Below, piece after piece: positions 33,875-42,468 of a DNA stretch of 64,000 nt; positions within the stretch are counted from its first letter, which is position 1; each line of letters opens with the position of its first letter. A program made the translations under genes and the position numbers. The stretch lies in the IMG/VR virus record IMGVR_UViG_3300027749_002876, positions 1-64,000 of that record, one strand, 5' to 3'. The stretch is from a virus. The notes beneath the pieces were generated by a model. It did not search any database, was not told the DNA's origin, and was given only the letters and a program-made list of their open reading frames with translations.

Positions 33875-34807
33875 TTATAGTCCAATCTTGCCTGGATACA
33901 TTGGACCAGATTTGATTCTTTCACCACCGTCAAAATAAGAAATCTCAATTGGCAATGTGTCCCATCCAAGTTTTGCGGCTGCCATAATTCTATGATTACC
34001 TTCGTTAACCCACGCACTACCATCATATGCTACATTAATGAAGGGTTTATACTCTTCGCCGGTATGTCCGTGTAATGGTAATTTACCGGTGCTGTTCATT
34101 ATTTTCATTATGGCAGCAAGATCATTGTGACGAATATTTGATTGCTCACGGCGCATACCCGGTATTTGTCTTAGTATATTAACTGGAACATTAACATTCC
34201 TAACAGTAGCAGTAGTCTTGCCCATATAGGGTAGACCATTACGGTCAGGACTTTTACTTTTAGCATAATCAATAGCGTCTTGCAACCAATCTTCATTGGG
34301 TACATCTACGCTTAATACACCTTCTGTCATTTTATTCTGGGGTTTGTCATATGCTCTACGGTCAGTTAAATGATATTCCATTCCGTTGTTTTTGCTATAT
34401 TTCTGATATAAATCCCAATCAGGCAACAAGCGTTGAATCATCTTAGCATACAATCCAATACGGCTATCTTCTTTAGCGTTGAATGTAATTTCTTCTACTT
34501 TATCAAGACCATACTCTTTGATAAATTCACGTGTGATATCAACTGCGGTAGATAATACTTGTGCTGAATTGCCTGTGCCAGTACGCCCGAACAAGTCTAA
34601 ATATTCGGGATCAGTATCATTTCTTAACAAACGAAATTGTATTTCCCACTTAGTAGGGTTACTATGTGGATTACTAAAAGCAAGCCATTGATAATCTCTA
34701 TCACCTACTGTAAAATTGGCAGCGGCTTCTTCACCACCGCGAAACTTCCATTCCCAGTTCTTCTTACCCGGCTGAAATATTTCAGTAATGAATTCAGTGG
34801 CTCTCAC
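33875..34807 (-). CDS. Putative virion protein: acetyltransferase-like module + ParB-like domain
   Basis: The N-terminus MRATEFITE/I resembles the T4 capsid-targeting peptide. Residues about 30-150 resemble a module of the large protein at 6765 (SxQVLSTAVDITREFIKEY; ARLY/GLYxxxxQR). A linker with M-T-E/G precedes a C-terminal ParB/sulfiredoxin-like domain with VNEGNHRIMAAAKLGW near 275, a nucleotide-binding GNHR signature. Last gene of a four-gene minus-strand operon; it overlaps the dismutase gene. Confidence 0.72.
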   Translation of the reverse strand: MRATEFITEIFQPGKKNWEWKFRGGEEAAANFTVGDRDYQWLAFSNPHSNPTKWEIQFRLLRNDTDPEYLDLFGRTGTGNSAQVLSTAVDITREFIKEYGLDKVEEITFNAKEDSRIGLYAKMIQRLLPDWDLYQKYSKNNGMEYHLTDRRAYDKPQNKMTEGVLSVDVPNEDWLQDAIDYAKSKSPDRNGLPYMGKTTATVRNVNVPVNILRQIPGMRREQSNIRHNDLAAIMKIMNSTGKLPLHGHTGEEYKPFINVAYDGSAWVNEGNHRIMAAAKLGWDTLPIEISYFDGGERIKSGPMYPGKIGL

Positions 34808-35358
34808 AGACTCTTACCCCAACGAGTGTTGATTACATTCCAGTTGATAATCTTCCACTGTTCTTTTAAGTATTTCTTTTTATCACTACCATAGTCTAGT
34901 ATAAAAGCATGTTCCCACCAGTCAATAAGCAACAGTATGTCATCACGTACTTCATGGTTTTTAATTGTTTTAACTGTGCCATCATATGCAAGATAGACCC
35001 AACCACTACCCTGAATCTTCATAGCAGTTTCTTCAAACTCTTTACAAAATGATTCAAAGCTACCAAACTTTTTATTGATAAATCCAAACATAGGGCCGTT
35101 TGGTTTATTGTTATTTCTTATTTCACGAAATTGCGGAAAGTATGTATTGTGCAAGAATGCACCAGCAAAGTTAAAATCAGGATCGCCTTCACCTTTGTTG
35201 TATCTTTTAGCATAGCCTTTGGCTAGAGTATCATAATGAAAATGAATACTTTCTTTACTAAGTACAGGTGCTAAATCACCCTCTTCAAAGTTAAGTGGAA
35301 TGATTTCTATATCTTGAGACTTTGACTTATCCTCAAGTAACTGAATCAAATCACGCAT
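34804..35358 (-). CDS. sod: Fe/Mn superoxide dismutase
   Basis: All four metal ligands are in place: His41 (HFHYDTLAKGY), His70 (FNFAGAFLHNTYF), Asp146 and His150 (IDWWEHAFILDY). SGWVYLAYDG and YLKEQWKIINW complete the family pattern. The enzyme converts superoxide to oxygen and peroxide. The first ten residues, MRDLIQLLE/D, look like a capsid-targeting peptide with a gp21-like site, unlike normal SOD N-termini. Its place in an operon of such proteins suggests that it is carried in the virion. At 184 residues it is slightly short. Confidence 0.9.
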   Translation of the reverse strand: MRDLIQLLEDKSKSQDIEIIPLNFEEGDLAPVLSKESIHFHYDTLAKGYAKRYNKGEGDPDFNFAGAFLHNTYFPQFREIRNNNKPNGPMFGFINKKFGSFESFCKEFEETAMKIQGSGWVYLAYDGTVKTIKNHEVRDDILLLIDWWEHAFILDYGSDKKKYLKEQWKIINWNVINTRWGKSL

Positions 35359-35359
35359 C

Positions 35360-36973
35360 TTAGTGTCTCAATAGCAATGTTGAAATAATGTTGGGATCGT
35401 TAGCACTGATGTCACCTTCACCTGGAGCAACGATAACATTGTACTTCATACCTGCCGGGATAGATTTACGCTTGGCCATGTACTCATCGTATGATAAGAT
35501 ACTGTTAGCACTTAGTCCATACTCACTAGCCAATCTTTGTTTTAGTTCAGGTAACTTGTCAGGTTGTACTTGCCATTGGCCACTTGACCCCTTAACTAGG
35601 TTTTTCTTTTCATCCTTAACTAACAAGTCTTGGAACAAATCATCTGGAACAATACGACTGTTCTTAGTTGTATCTAAGTTAGCGTCTTTAGCTTTAACTT
35701 GTTTCTCTTGACTTGTGTTAGCACCTTCACTCCAATTGATAATGAAGTTTGGTGGTTTCTGTGCAAGTGCGGCACCTGCCATCTTAGTGTAAGCATAGAA
35801 TTTAACGTCAGGATGCTTTGCAGCCATCTTCAATGCCATGTCTAGGTATTCTGGGCTAAAGAAGTCGCCTGCATCATGCCAGCGAATAGTAGTTTGCCAA
35901 CCATTAGGGAATTTCTTGTCACCCTTCTTACCCATTGCTTCTTCTTTAGATATCTCGGCACTTAACTGGTTAAAGAAACCACTTGGATCATTCAATAGAT
36001 ACGTTAATATTCTTCCGTCACTTTGCCAAGCAGCCTTGAACTGTACTTTACCACCCTTCATAGCGAAACAATCTACTTTACATGAGCCAGCACCCGGACA
36101 TGTGTTAACAATGATTAGATTGTTAGTAGATTCATCTACTGCGATACCAGTTAATGCGGCAAAGCCAACATTGAAGAATTGCTCAAACTCTCCATTGCTA
36201 TGCTTCATTTTTTCGTTTTGCTTTAGTAATGATTTTGGGCGTTGTGATAATGATTGTTTAATTTTATCTTCATCATATGTCTTACCATCTGGACCCAAGT
36301 ATTCAATGATACTTGACCGATGGATATAAGGCATCTTGTACTTGTCGCCTTTAGTCTTACCAGAGACATACTTCTCATTACCCTTTTTGTCTAATTTAAC
36401 TTGACCAGTCTTCTTGTCAATGTCATCAGTACCTTTAATACGATTCATATAGTCTTGGAACTCTTGACCTTTCAAATCACGGGTACTTGCTGGTAGTGTA
36501 GTAGCTTCTTCTAGACCAGATAGTTTACGAATTCTATCTAGTGTTTCTGAAATATCTTCTCCAAAACGTTTTTGATATACATTAGAATCCATTGAATTTC
36601 TACTACCAATAGTTTTCATTCCCTCACCGGCTAGCAATAAATCATACATTAATTTAATAACTTTTACAGGAGAAGTCAATGTGTCAACTCTATCATAGAA
36701 ATAAGCAATTTTTTCAGGCTTCATTCTACGAGCAGGCTTGCCTTTAATTAATTCTTTAGCACGTGCCTTAAGAGTGGCAAAATCACGAATTTTTTCTAAT
36801 TCATGTATATCATTTATATCAAAATTATCACCTTCAATATCTTCATCTACTTCTTCTTCCCCGGGCATATCGCCAGCTTTAGCAACAAATTGTTGAGGTG
36901 TCATAACTTGAACACCATTAACTGCTCCGGGTAGCTTTGGCGTCACACCTTCGTATAATTCTTTAAAGTTCAT
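35360..36973 (-). CDS. Gp88-like protein with capsid-targeting-like N-terminus, 537 aa
   Basis: MNFKELYE/G at the start and L-E-E/A at the end of the N-terminal part (about 155) are gp21-type sites. The C-terminal part (about 230-430) resembles the Gp88 family of phages: NTCPGAGSCKVDCFAMKGG with a Cys cluster, IRWHDAGDFFSPEYLDMA and KFYAYTK. The Cys set could bind iron-sulfur or zinc. The molecular function of Gp88 is not established. Acidic low-complexity lies near 35-55. It overlaps the upstream gene by ATGA. Confidence 0.72.
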   Translation of the reverse strand: MNFKELYEGVTPKLPGAVNGVQVMTPQQFVAKAGDMPGEEEVDEDIEGDNFDINDIHELEKIRDFATLKARAKELIKGKPARRMKPEKIAYFYDRVDTLTSPVKVIKLMYDLLLAGEGMKTIGSRNSMDSNVYQKRFGEDISETLDRIRKLSGLEEATTLPASTRDLKGQEFQDYMNRIKGTDDIDKKTGQVKLDKKGNEKYVSGKTKGDKYKMPYIHRSSIIEYLGPDGKTYDEDKIKQSLSQRPKSLLKQNEKMKHSNGEFEQFFNVGFAALTGIAVDESTNNLIIVNTCPGAGSCKVDCFAMKGGKVQFKAAWQSDGRILTYLLNDPSGFFNQLSAEISKEEAMGKKGDKKFPNGWQTTIRWHDAGDFFSPEYLDMALKMAAKHPDVKFYAYTKMAGAALAQKPPNFIINWSEGANTSQEKQVKAKDANLDTTKNSRIVPDDLFQDLLVKDEKKNLVKGSSGQWQVQPDKLPELKQRLASEYGLSANSILSYDEYMAKRKSIPAGMKYNVIVAPGEGDISANDPNIISTLLLRH

Positions 36974-37866
36974 TTTTTAAGATTCCTAATTTTCTGTTCT
37001 GCCAACATTACCAATTGTTCTAATTGCTCTACACTTTCACAATGCCATCTACGCAAACTCTTATTGATGTTACTGTTTGGATCATTTGCTGTTTTAGCAC
37101 CGGTACGATGTTTCTTCATACCTCGCATTCTAGCACAGAATGATTTGCGACGGGCGGCGGCCTTGCTACCTTTTTTAAGTTTGCTTGGCTTAGTTGTAAC
37201 TGCTGTTTGAATCTTGCTACCAGGATGACTACGGCGATAGCTAGCTACACTCTTTTTACTCATGCCACCCACACGCTTGTGATTGTACTTTGACCAGTTC
37301 TCGCCTTCGTTTAATTCTAAATCACTGTGATTAAACGCAATGTATGTGTCACCATTAACATCACCTGGACGAATTAAGAACACACCTGCATCGTCATCAC
37401 CTGATTCATCTTGACCAATTTCCCAACCCATTGCTTCCAATGTTCTTTGTGCTTTAGCCATTTGTTGTTCTGTGCCCAACCACCATTGTGCGGCAAGTTG
37501 ACGTAATATTTCTTCCTCATCAGGTTCACGGTCATCATCACTACCAAGTGCAAATTCATCTAAGTAACCTTCATCAATATTTGGATTACCAATTTGCTCT
37601 GCTACACTATTTAAACGGTCATTACTAGTTGTGACATAACTATACATCCAACCATCTAAACTAGTACCACTGTCTAGTTTTTCTTTGATTTTTACAGCAT
37701 TTCTAATTATTTCACGAATCTCACCCTGAGCCATGCCATTGACTTGTTCATCTTCCATTGCATAGCCTTCATTTTTAGGCTTTTTACCAGCTTTCTTCAT
37801 GGCAATAGCAATGGCAGCTTGCTGTGCTGGATTGGCTGCTTCATTGATAAATTCTTTTATTCTCAT
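36970..37866 (-). CDS. Modular virion protein with DUF6321-like basic C-terminus, 298 aa
   Basis: MRIKEFINE/A is the closest match here to the T4 capsid-targeting sequence MKTYQEFIAE/A. Further cut-like sites are I-D-E/G and L-N-E/G. The region after LNEGENWSKYNHKRVGG is strongly basic (MSKKSVASYRRSHPGSK, KLKKGSKAAARRKSFCARM) and resembles DUF6321, which I take to be a DNA-binding internal head module. The acidic middle may neutralise it before cleavage. First gene of the minus-strand operon, divergent from uvsE. A degenerate late-like GATAATAC just precedes its ATG. Confidence 0.75.
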   Translation of the reverse strand: MRIKEFINEAANPAQQAAIAIAMKKAGKKPKNEGYAMEDEQVNGMAQGEIREIIRNAVKIKEKLDSGTSLDGWMYSYVTTSNDRLNSVAEQIGNPNIDEGYLDEFALGSDDDREPDEEEILRQLAAQWWLGTEQQMAKAQRTLEAMGWEIGQDESGDDDAGVFLIRPGDVNGDTYIAFNHSDLELNEGENWSKYNHKRVGGMSKKSVASYRRSHPGSKIQTAVTTKPSKLKKGSKAAARRKSFCARMRGMKKHRTGAKTANDPNSNINKSLRRWHCESVEQLEQLVMLAEQKIRNLKK

Positions 37867-37884
37867 AGTATTATCCGTAAATAG

Positions 37885-37913
37885 TTGACTTTATTGCGTA
37901 GGTATGTTACACT
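37885..37913 (+). promoter_or_regulatory. Sigma70-like promoter for uvsE
   Basis: TTGACT (37885-37890) and TACACT (37908-37913) are 17 bases apart. Transcription from here would begin near 37920, which favours the uvsE start at 37943 over upstream in-frame ATGs. Confidence 0.5.
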
Positions 37914-37942
37914 ACATGTATTATTTATCACTTTGGACTACT

Positions 37943-38974
37943 ATGCACTCTTTTGACATTACTACTAAACGCATTGGCTTTGCTTGTAAATTTGCTGAAA
38001 TCAACAAGAAGGGAGAAATTGCGTCTGTCGAGGGTCTGAATACAGGTGGAACTACACTTGCTTGGGCACAGCGTAACAAGCGTGATGTTGTAGAACAAAA
38101 AATCATTGATGTAGCAAAGAGTAATATTCTTGCTACTCACGCACTAGTTAAAAAGGTAGCAACGCTAGAACCCAGTCTACGTATGGTTCGTCTAACTAGT
38201 GATATGTTCAGCTTCTATACACATGATGATTACAAAGAATTCTGGCACAGTATTGATGTTCAATCTAGCTTAGAACGTTGGATGGCACCTATTGGTGAAA
38301 CTGCACGTGCTAATGATGTTCGGTTGTCATTTCATCCGGATCAGTTTGTAGTTTTAGCAAGTGACCGTGAAGAAGTAGTAAATAAGAGTATAGAAGAATT
38401 TGAATATCATGTTGACATGGCTCGATGGATGAGTTATGGTAAACAGTTTCAGGATATCAAAATCAACGTACACATCAGTGGTCGTAAAGGTCCACAGGGC
38501 ATTCGTGATGTGTATGGTCGACTATCACCCGAAGCCCGCAACACACTAACACTAGAGAATGAAGAATACACACATGGACTATCTGACTGCTTATCGTTAT
38601 CTGACCTCGTCCCTACGGTCATGGACATTCACCATAATTGGATACGTGAGGGAGAATACATTGCCCATAATGATGCGCTTGTACAGCGTGTTATTGACAG
38701 TTGGCGTGGCATTCGCCCTACTTGCCATTACAGTGTTAGCCGCGAAGATGTACTCACAGGCCATTCCACTACACAATTACCCGATCATGGTGCGCTGATT
38801 GAATCGGGATACAGTAAACAGAAACTAAGGGCACATAGTGACTACTATTGGAACGAAGCGGTGAACGATTGGGCATTGACATTCTGTGATAACTTTGATA
38901 TTATGTGTGAGTCTAAGGGTAAAAACTTAGCCAGCTTTAAATTACTTGAAAGATATAAATGTTTAACAAAATAA
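37943..38974 (+). CDS. uvsE: UV damage endonuclease (UvsE/UVDE)
   Basis: The TIM-barrel family is recognised from IGFACKFAEI, RLTSDMFSFYTH, RLSFHPDQFVVL, INVHISGRKG, LTLENEEYTH, VMDIHHNW and CHYSVSREDV, which carry the His/Glu/Asp metal ligands. The enzyme nicks DNA 5' of UV photoproducts to start repair. This suits a phage of sunlit water. I chose Met at 37943 (MHSFDITTKR); an ATG at 37904 would lie upstream of the predicted transcription start. Confidence 0.93.
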   Translation: MHSFDITTKRIGFACKFAEINKKGEIASVEGLNTGGTTLAWAQRNKRDVVEQKIIDVAKSNILATHALVKKVATLEPSLRMVRLTSDMFSFYTHDDYKEFWHSIDVQSSLERWMAPIGETARANDVRLSFHPDQFVVLASDREEVVNKSIEEFEYHVDMARWMSYGKQFQDIKINVHISGRKGPQGIRDVYGRLSPEARNTLTLENEEYTHGLSDCLSLSDLVPTVMDIHHNWIREGEYIAHNDALVQRVIDSWRGIRPTCHYSVSREDVLTGHSTTQLPDHGALIESGYSKQKLRAHSDYYWNEAVNDWALTFCDNFDIMCESKGKNLASFKLLERYKCLTK

Positions 38975-39387
38975 AGAATCTATTTAAAAAACCTGAACCC
39001 CCTGCGGTAGTCAAGGAAAAGAAACCACGCAAGGTTAAAGAAAAGAAAGTTGAACCACAACTTACTGCTAAAGAAAAAGCAACAGCGGCAGGAGAACCTT
39101 ATATCAACATCATTAAATTTGAAGTAGATCCTAAGGATATTAACAGTGGTTCAGTTGAATTAGACTTCAACGACAAGTTTGTATTGAATCTGATTCGTGC
39201 AGGTTACAAAATGAAAGATACTGATACAGACAATGACATCGTAGATCGTTACTGGACTAATTTGTGCAGAGCAACAGTACTAGAGACCTTTGAACAAGAG
39301 ATAGCTGATCCGGACAAACGGGCACCCGGAGATGTACGCAATGTAGTCACACGGGATTTAGGTAACGGACGTACTGAGGTAAGTTAA
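38959..39387 (+). CDS. Conserved phage protein, 142 aa
   Basis: The start overlaps uvsE by 16 bases. A Lys/Pro-rich N-terminus (KKPEPPAVVKEKKPRKVKEKK) is followed by an alpha/beta domain (INIIKFEVDPKDINSGSVELDF). Similar proteins with a basic tail occur in T4-like marine phages as far as I recall; the function is unknown. Confidence 0.7.
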   Translation: MFNKIKNLFKKPEPPAVVKEKKPRKVKEKKVEPQLTAKEKATAAGEPYINIIKFEVDPKDINSGSVELDFNDKFVLNLIRAGYKMKDTDTDNDIVDRYWTNLCRATVLETFEQEIADPDKRAPGDVRNVVTRDLGNGRTEVS

Positions 39388-39972
39388 ATGCTAAAAAATA
39401 TTGATTTATTCAAACCAGATTTTGTAATTGATTGTTCAAAATTAAAAAATTGTAGAGATATCTATTCAAGTATGCGTAACAATGGAATTGTTAAAGCATA
39501 CGTATATGGTATGTGTTTCAAGCCAGGACCATTGACATATGATTTCTCTAAGGTAGGGATGAGTTGCCCTGAGTTGGGTGAAAAGAGAGAACATCAAGTT
39601 GGTGAGCGTATCACAAGACAGTTAAGTTGGGTTCCTGGTTGGGAAGAGGACCATGTTCGCAGTTCTCATGGTGCTGATTTCTGGGGAGGAATTGAACATT
39701 ACTTAATTCCACAAGGCTTGTTACCCAAATCATTTAATAAGAATGATGTTACTATTGCAGTTTGGGATGTATCTAAACGAATGATTTTTTCAGATGTGCA
39801 TGAAAGTGACGAACTGAAGGCGACTGGTTGGGCTGAAGGTGAATTGGCAAGACAGTATAAAGATACATTTGGTAGATTACCTTATCTTAATGTACAAGAC
39901 CCTACTAACACTAAGCACTATAAGAAGGGTTATATACCTAAAGCGGTGCATGAGTTGTTTGAAATGTTGTAA
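39388..39972 (+). CDS. Hypothetical protein, possible GIY-YIG-like fold, 194 aa
   Basis: VKAYVYGMCFKPGPLTYDFSKVGMSC followed by GERITRQLSW and HGADFWGGIEHYLI loosely resembles a GIY-YIG nuclease (Y-G ... KVG ... R ... E). The spacing is unusual, so the call is weak. An HNH endonuclease gene follows with its own promoter. Confidence 0.6.
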   Translation: MLKNIDLFKPDFVIDCSKLKNCRDIYSSMRNNGIVKAYVYGMCFKPGPLTYDFSKVGMSCPELGEKREHQVGERITRQLSWVPGWEEDHVRSSHGADFWGGIEHYLIPQGLLPKSFNKNDVTIAVWDVSKRMIFSDVHESDELKATGWAEGELARQYKDTFGRLPYLNVQDPTNTKHYKKGYIPKAVHELFEML

Positions 39973-39985
39973 AAATACAACATTT
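39962..39985 (+). terminator. Strong inverted repeat at gene end
   Basis: A perfect ten-base-pair stem (AAATGTTGTA / TACAACATTT) with an AAAA loop spans the stop codon at 39970. Only three Ts at the end of the stem follow, so it could be a weak terminator or an RNA-stability hairpin. It separates this gene from the sigma70 promoter at 39993. Confidence 0.6.
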
Positions 39986-39992
39986 GCTACGG

Positions 39993-40021
39993 TTGACAAA
40001 TAATCATTTTGAGTGTATAAT
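39993..40021 (+). promoter_or_regulatory. Consensus sigma70 promoter
   Basis: TTGACA (39993-39998) and TATAAT (40016-40021), both perfect, lie 17 bases apart, ahead of the HNH gene. The -35 context TTGACAAATAAT resembles the repeated promoters near 51.5-52.5 kb. Confidence 0.88.
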
Positions 40022-40048
40022 ATGGTTATATTAACTTAGAAAGCGTAT

Positions 40049-40642
40049 ATGACAAGACAAGTTAGCGAGAAAAACAAAGACAAAATTGTTGTACCTTTAA
40101 ACAAACGCCCAATTTGTAAGACTTCTGGTTGCAATAATAAAACGCAACATCTTGGTACATATAAAGCCAATGGATATCCCAATTTTCGTGCATATTGCGT
40201 AACATGCCACGCAGATCGGCGTCTAGCTTTTCAAGCAAATGCATCGTTGGTTGACCGCCGATCTCTTCCTAGTTGCGAAGTTCCTAATTGCCGTAAGCGG
40301 GTAGAAGTATTTGGTAGTGACCATTATGGTAATATAAAATATACTGTATTTTGCAAAGACCATGCATGTACTATTAATGGATATTCATTGTGGCGCAAAA
40401 CATACTGTGAGAACATTGACGGCCGTTTAGGATTTACTTGCACAACTAATATTGTGTGGGAGGGAATGTTAGATGTAGATCACATCAATGGCAATCCAGA
40501 AGATAACAGACCAGAGAATTATCAAACATTATGTAAATGTTGTCATGCATACAAAGGTAACAAGAATGGTGATTATAAAACACCCGGTCGCAAAAAACTC
40601 AAAGAAGCAAAAAAGAACGGAATGTTCACAGCATTGGTTTAA
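40049..40642 (+). CDS. HNH endonuclease
   Basis: The C-terminal HNH domain reads LDVDHINGNPEDNRPENYQTLCKCCHAYKG, with the DH, N and CxxC zinc elements. The N-terminal half has Cys pairs (CKTSGCNN, CVTCHAD, CEVPNCRKR) likely forming zinc fingers. It has a dedicated host-type promoter and hairpin-isolated setting, typical of a free-standing homing-type endonuclease or morons. It could also be a host-DNA nicking enzyme. Confidence 0.85.
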   Translation: MTRQVSEKNKDKIVVPLNKRPICKTSGCNNKTQHLGTYKANGYPNFRAYCVTCHADRRLAFQANASLVDRRSLPSCEVPNCRKRVEVFGSDHYGNIKYTVFCKDHACTINGYSLWRKTYCENIDGRLGFTCTTNIVWEGMLDVDHINGNPEDNRPENYQTLCKCCHAYKGNKNGDYKTPGRKKLKEAKKNGMFTALV

Positions 40643-40645
40643 TCT

Positions 40646-41440
40646 ATGGCTAAAATGATACCATTTACTCTATTCAAAGAATCATGCAACGACCGAGGAT
40701 ATACCGAACGTATATTTGAGGATCGTGGTGTGTATGTGTTATACTCTAATAATGGTATAAAATGTGAAATTAAAAAGAATCATTACACCATCGGTTGGTT
40801 AGCTAGACCAGAAGATGTTAAAGTAATGCGCCAAAAATTTATTGAAGCTGGATTCTCTGAAAAATTTGGAAAACGTTCTGAAAAGCGCAAGGATGAGAAG
40901 GACTTTATCAATGTAAATTTTGATGGCGAGATACTTGAAAACTTTTGGGTACTTGTCGGAATCATCGAATCAATTGAAACTATTGTTAGAAAAGTTCGCG
41001 GTCAAGCAATCAAACCGATACCACGTGAAGTATCCGAACGTAATATATTTGAAAAGATTGCTAAACGTTTTAAGTATTTTATTGATAGTGAAGATGGTTT
41101 TGGTTTAGAGAATACTAGATCATTACTTGAGGGTGATAGTATTGACCACTTGATTACTATAGGTGAATCAGTTAATCGTACCAAAGAAAATACATACAGA
41201 GAACATATTGTCCCTTGTATTATGATTTATAATCAAGCAGTGACAATGACAATGGAAAAAGCTTCAATAACTGAAGTAGCACAAATGATTAAGACCAATC
41301 TTGCAATTGTTTTAATTACCAATGAAGAAGCTAACTTATTAGACAATGAAATGGATATGCAAACTACAATGCCCGAAGGATGGAATTTTGGTGATAGCAT
41401 TTTTGCTAGACTAACTTCTGCCCAAATTCAATTGAAATAA
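40646..41440 (+). CDS. Hypothetical protein, 264 aa
   Basis: It follows the HNH gene by three bases and is probably co-transcribed. The first 90 residues are basic and mixed alpha/beta; the rest is helical with a long acidic end. No recognised motif, signal peptide or membrane segment. Confidence 0.65.
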   Translation: MAKMIPFTLFKESCNDRGYTERIFEDRGVYVLYSNNGIKCEIKKNHYTIGWLARPEDVKVMRQKFIEAGFSEKFGKRSEKRKDEKDFINVNFDGEILENFWVLVGIIESIETIVRKVRGQAIKPIPREVSERNIFEKIAKRFKYFIDSEDGFGLENTRSLLEGDSIDHLITIGESVNRTKENTYREHIVPCIMIYNQAVTMTMEKASITEVAQMIKTNLAIVLITNEEANLLDNEMDMQTTMPEGWNFGDSIFARLTSAQIQLK

Positions 41441-41460
41441 TCTAAATAGTAGTATATAAT
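41432..41460 (+). promoter_or_regulatory. Sigma70 promoter with leaderless geometry
   Basis: TTGAAA (41432-41437) and a perfect TATAAT (41455-41460) are 17 bases apart. The box ends six bases before the RNase H ATG at 41467, so the expected +1 is the A of the ATG. There is no ribosome binding site. Confidence 0.75.
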
Positions 41461-41466
41461 AAACAC

Positions 41467-42468
41467 ATGACAACATACGCACTTATCGATACTGCAAATA
41501 CTTTCTTCCGTGCTAGACACGTGGCATCACGTTCTAGTACATTGGAAGAAAAGATAGGCATGGCCCTTCACTTAACACTTGCGTCAGTCAATCAAGCTGT
41601 TCGCAAATACGGAATCGATCATGTCGTATTCTGTCTCGAAGGCCGCTCGTTCAGAAAGGATCTCTATGCTCCATATAAAAAGAATCGTGTAGTAGATGCT
41701 ATGTCTATTACTGAGGAAGAAGCCGAAGAGTCAAAAATGTTTTGGGAAACGTATGAAAAATTTACAACTTTCATTAAAGAGCGGACTAACGTGAGTGTCC
41801 TTCGTCACGAACGTGCTGAAGCAGATGACCTCATCGCCCGCTTCATCGCATTGCATCCAGCAGATCGCCACGTAATTTTATCAACGGATGGCGACTACGC
41901 ACAGTTAATTTCTGAAACCGTTTCGCAGTACAACGGCGTGACTAATGAGCTAATCACATTAAAGGGCTACTTGAAAGAAAATGGTAAGCCTGTCATTGAT
42001 AAGAAAACTAAAGAGCCTAAACTACTAGAAGATCCCGAGTACGGATTATTCAAAAAAATTATCAGAGGTGATTCAGGGGACAACGTGTTCAGTGCTTTTC
42101 CGGGCTGTCGTGAGAAAGGTACTAAGAATAAAGTTGGCATTCGTGAAGCATTTGAAGATAGAAACAAACAGGGCTTCAATTACAACAATTTTATGTTGCA
42201 ACGTTACACAGACCATGAGGGTGTTGAAGTACGAGTTAAAGATGCGTTTGAGAGAAATCGTACACTCATCGACTTGACTGCACAACCCCAAGAAATAAAA
42301 GATGCTGTGGATCAACGGATTCGTGAAAGTGTCCGTATTGAAACTATTCCTCAAGTGGGCCTACATTTTCTAAAATTTTGTGGCAAGTATGAATTGACAA
42401 AAATTTCAGAACAAGCAGAAATTTATAGCAAATGGTTAAATACGCCTTATAAAGGAAATTTATTATGA
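41467..42468 (+). CDS. rnh: T4-type RNase H / 5'-3' flap exonuclease
   Basis: The FEN1/T4 RNase H family is clear from ALIDTANTFFRAR, CLEGRSFRKDLYAPYKKNR, RAEADDLIARF, LSTDGDYAQLI and IRGDSGDNV, which hold the Asp/Glu residues binding two Mg ions. It removes RNA primers and flaps in lagging-strand synthesis, working with gp43 and the ligase at 55399. At 333 residues it is slightly longer than T4 Rnh (305). Confidence 0.93.
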   Translation: MTTYALIDTANTFFRARHVASRSSTLEEKIGMALHLTLASVNQAVRKYGIDHVVFCLEGRSFRKDLYAPYKKNRVVDAMSITEEEAEESKMFWETYEKFTTFIKERTNVSVLRHERAEADDLIARFIALHPADRHVILSTDGDYAQLISETVSQYNGVTNELITLKGYLKENGKPVIDKKTKEPKLLEDPEYGLFKKIIRGDSGDNVFSAFPGCREKGTKNKVGIREAFEDRNKQGFNYNNFMLQRYTDHEGVEVRVKDAFERNRTLIDLTAQPQEIKDAVDQRIRESVRIETIPQVGLHFLKFCGKYELTKISEQAEIYSKWLNTPYKGNLL

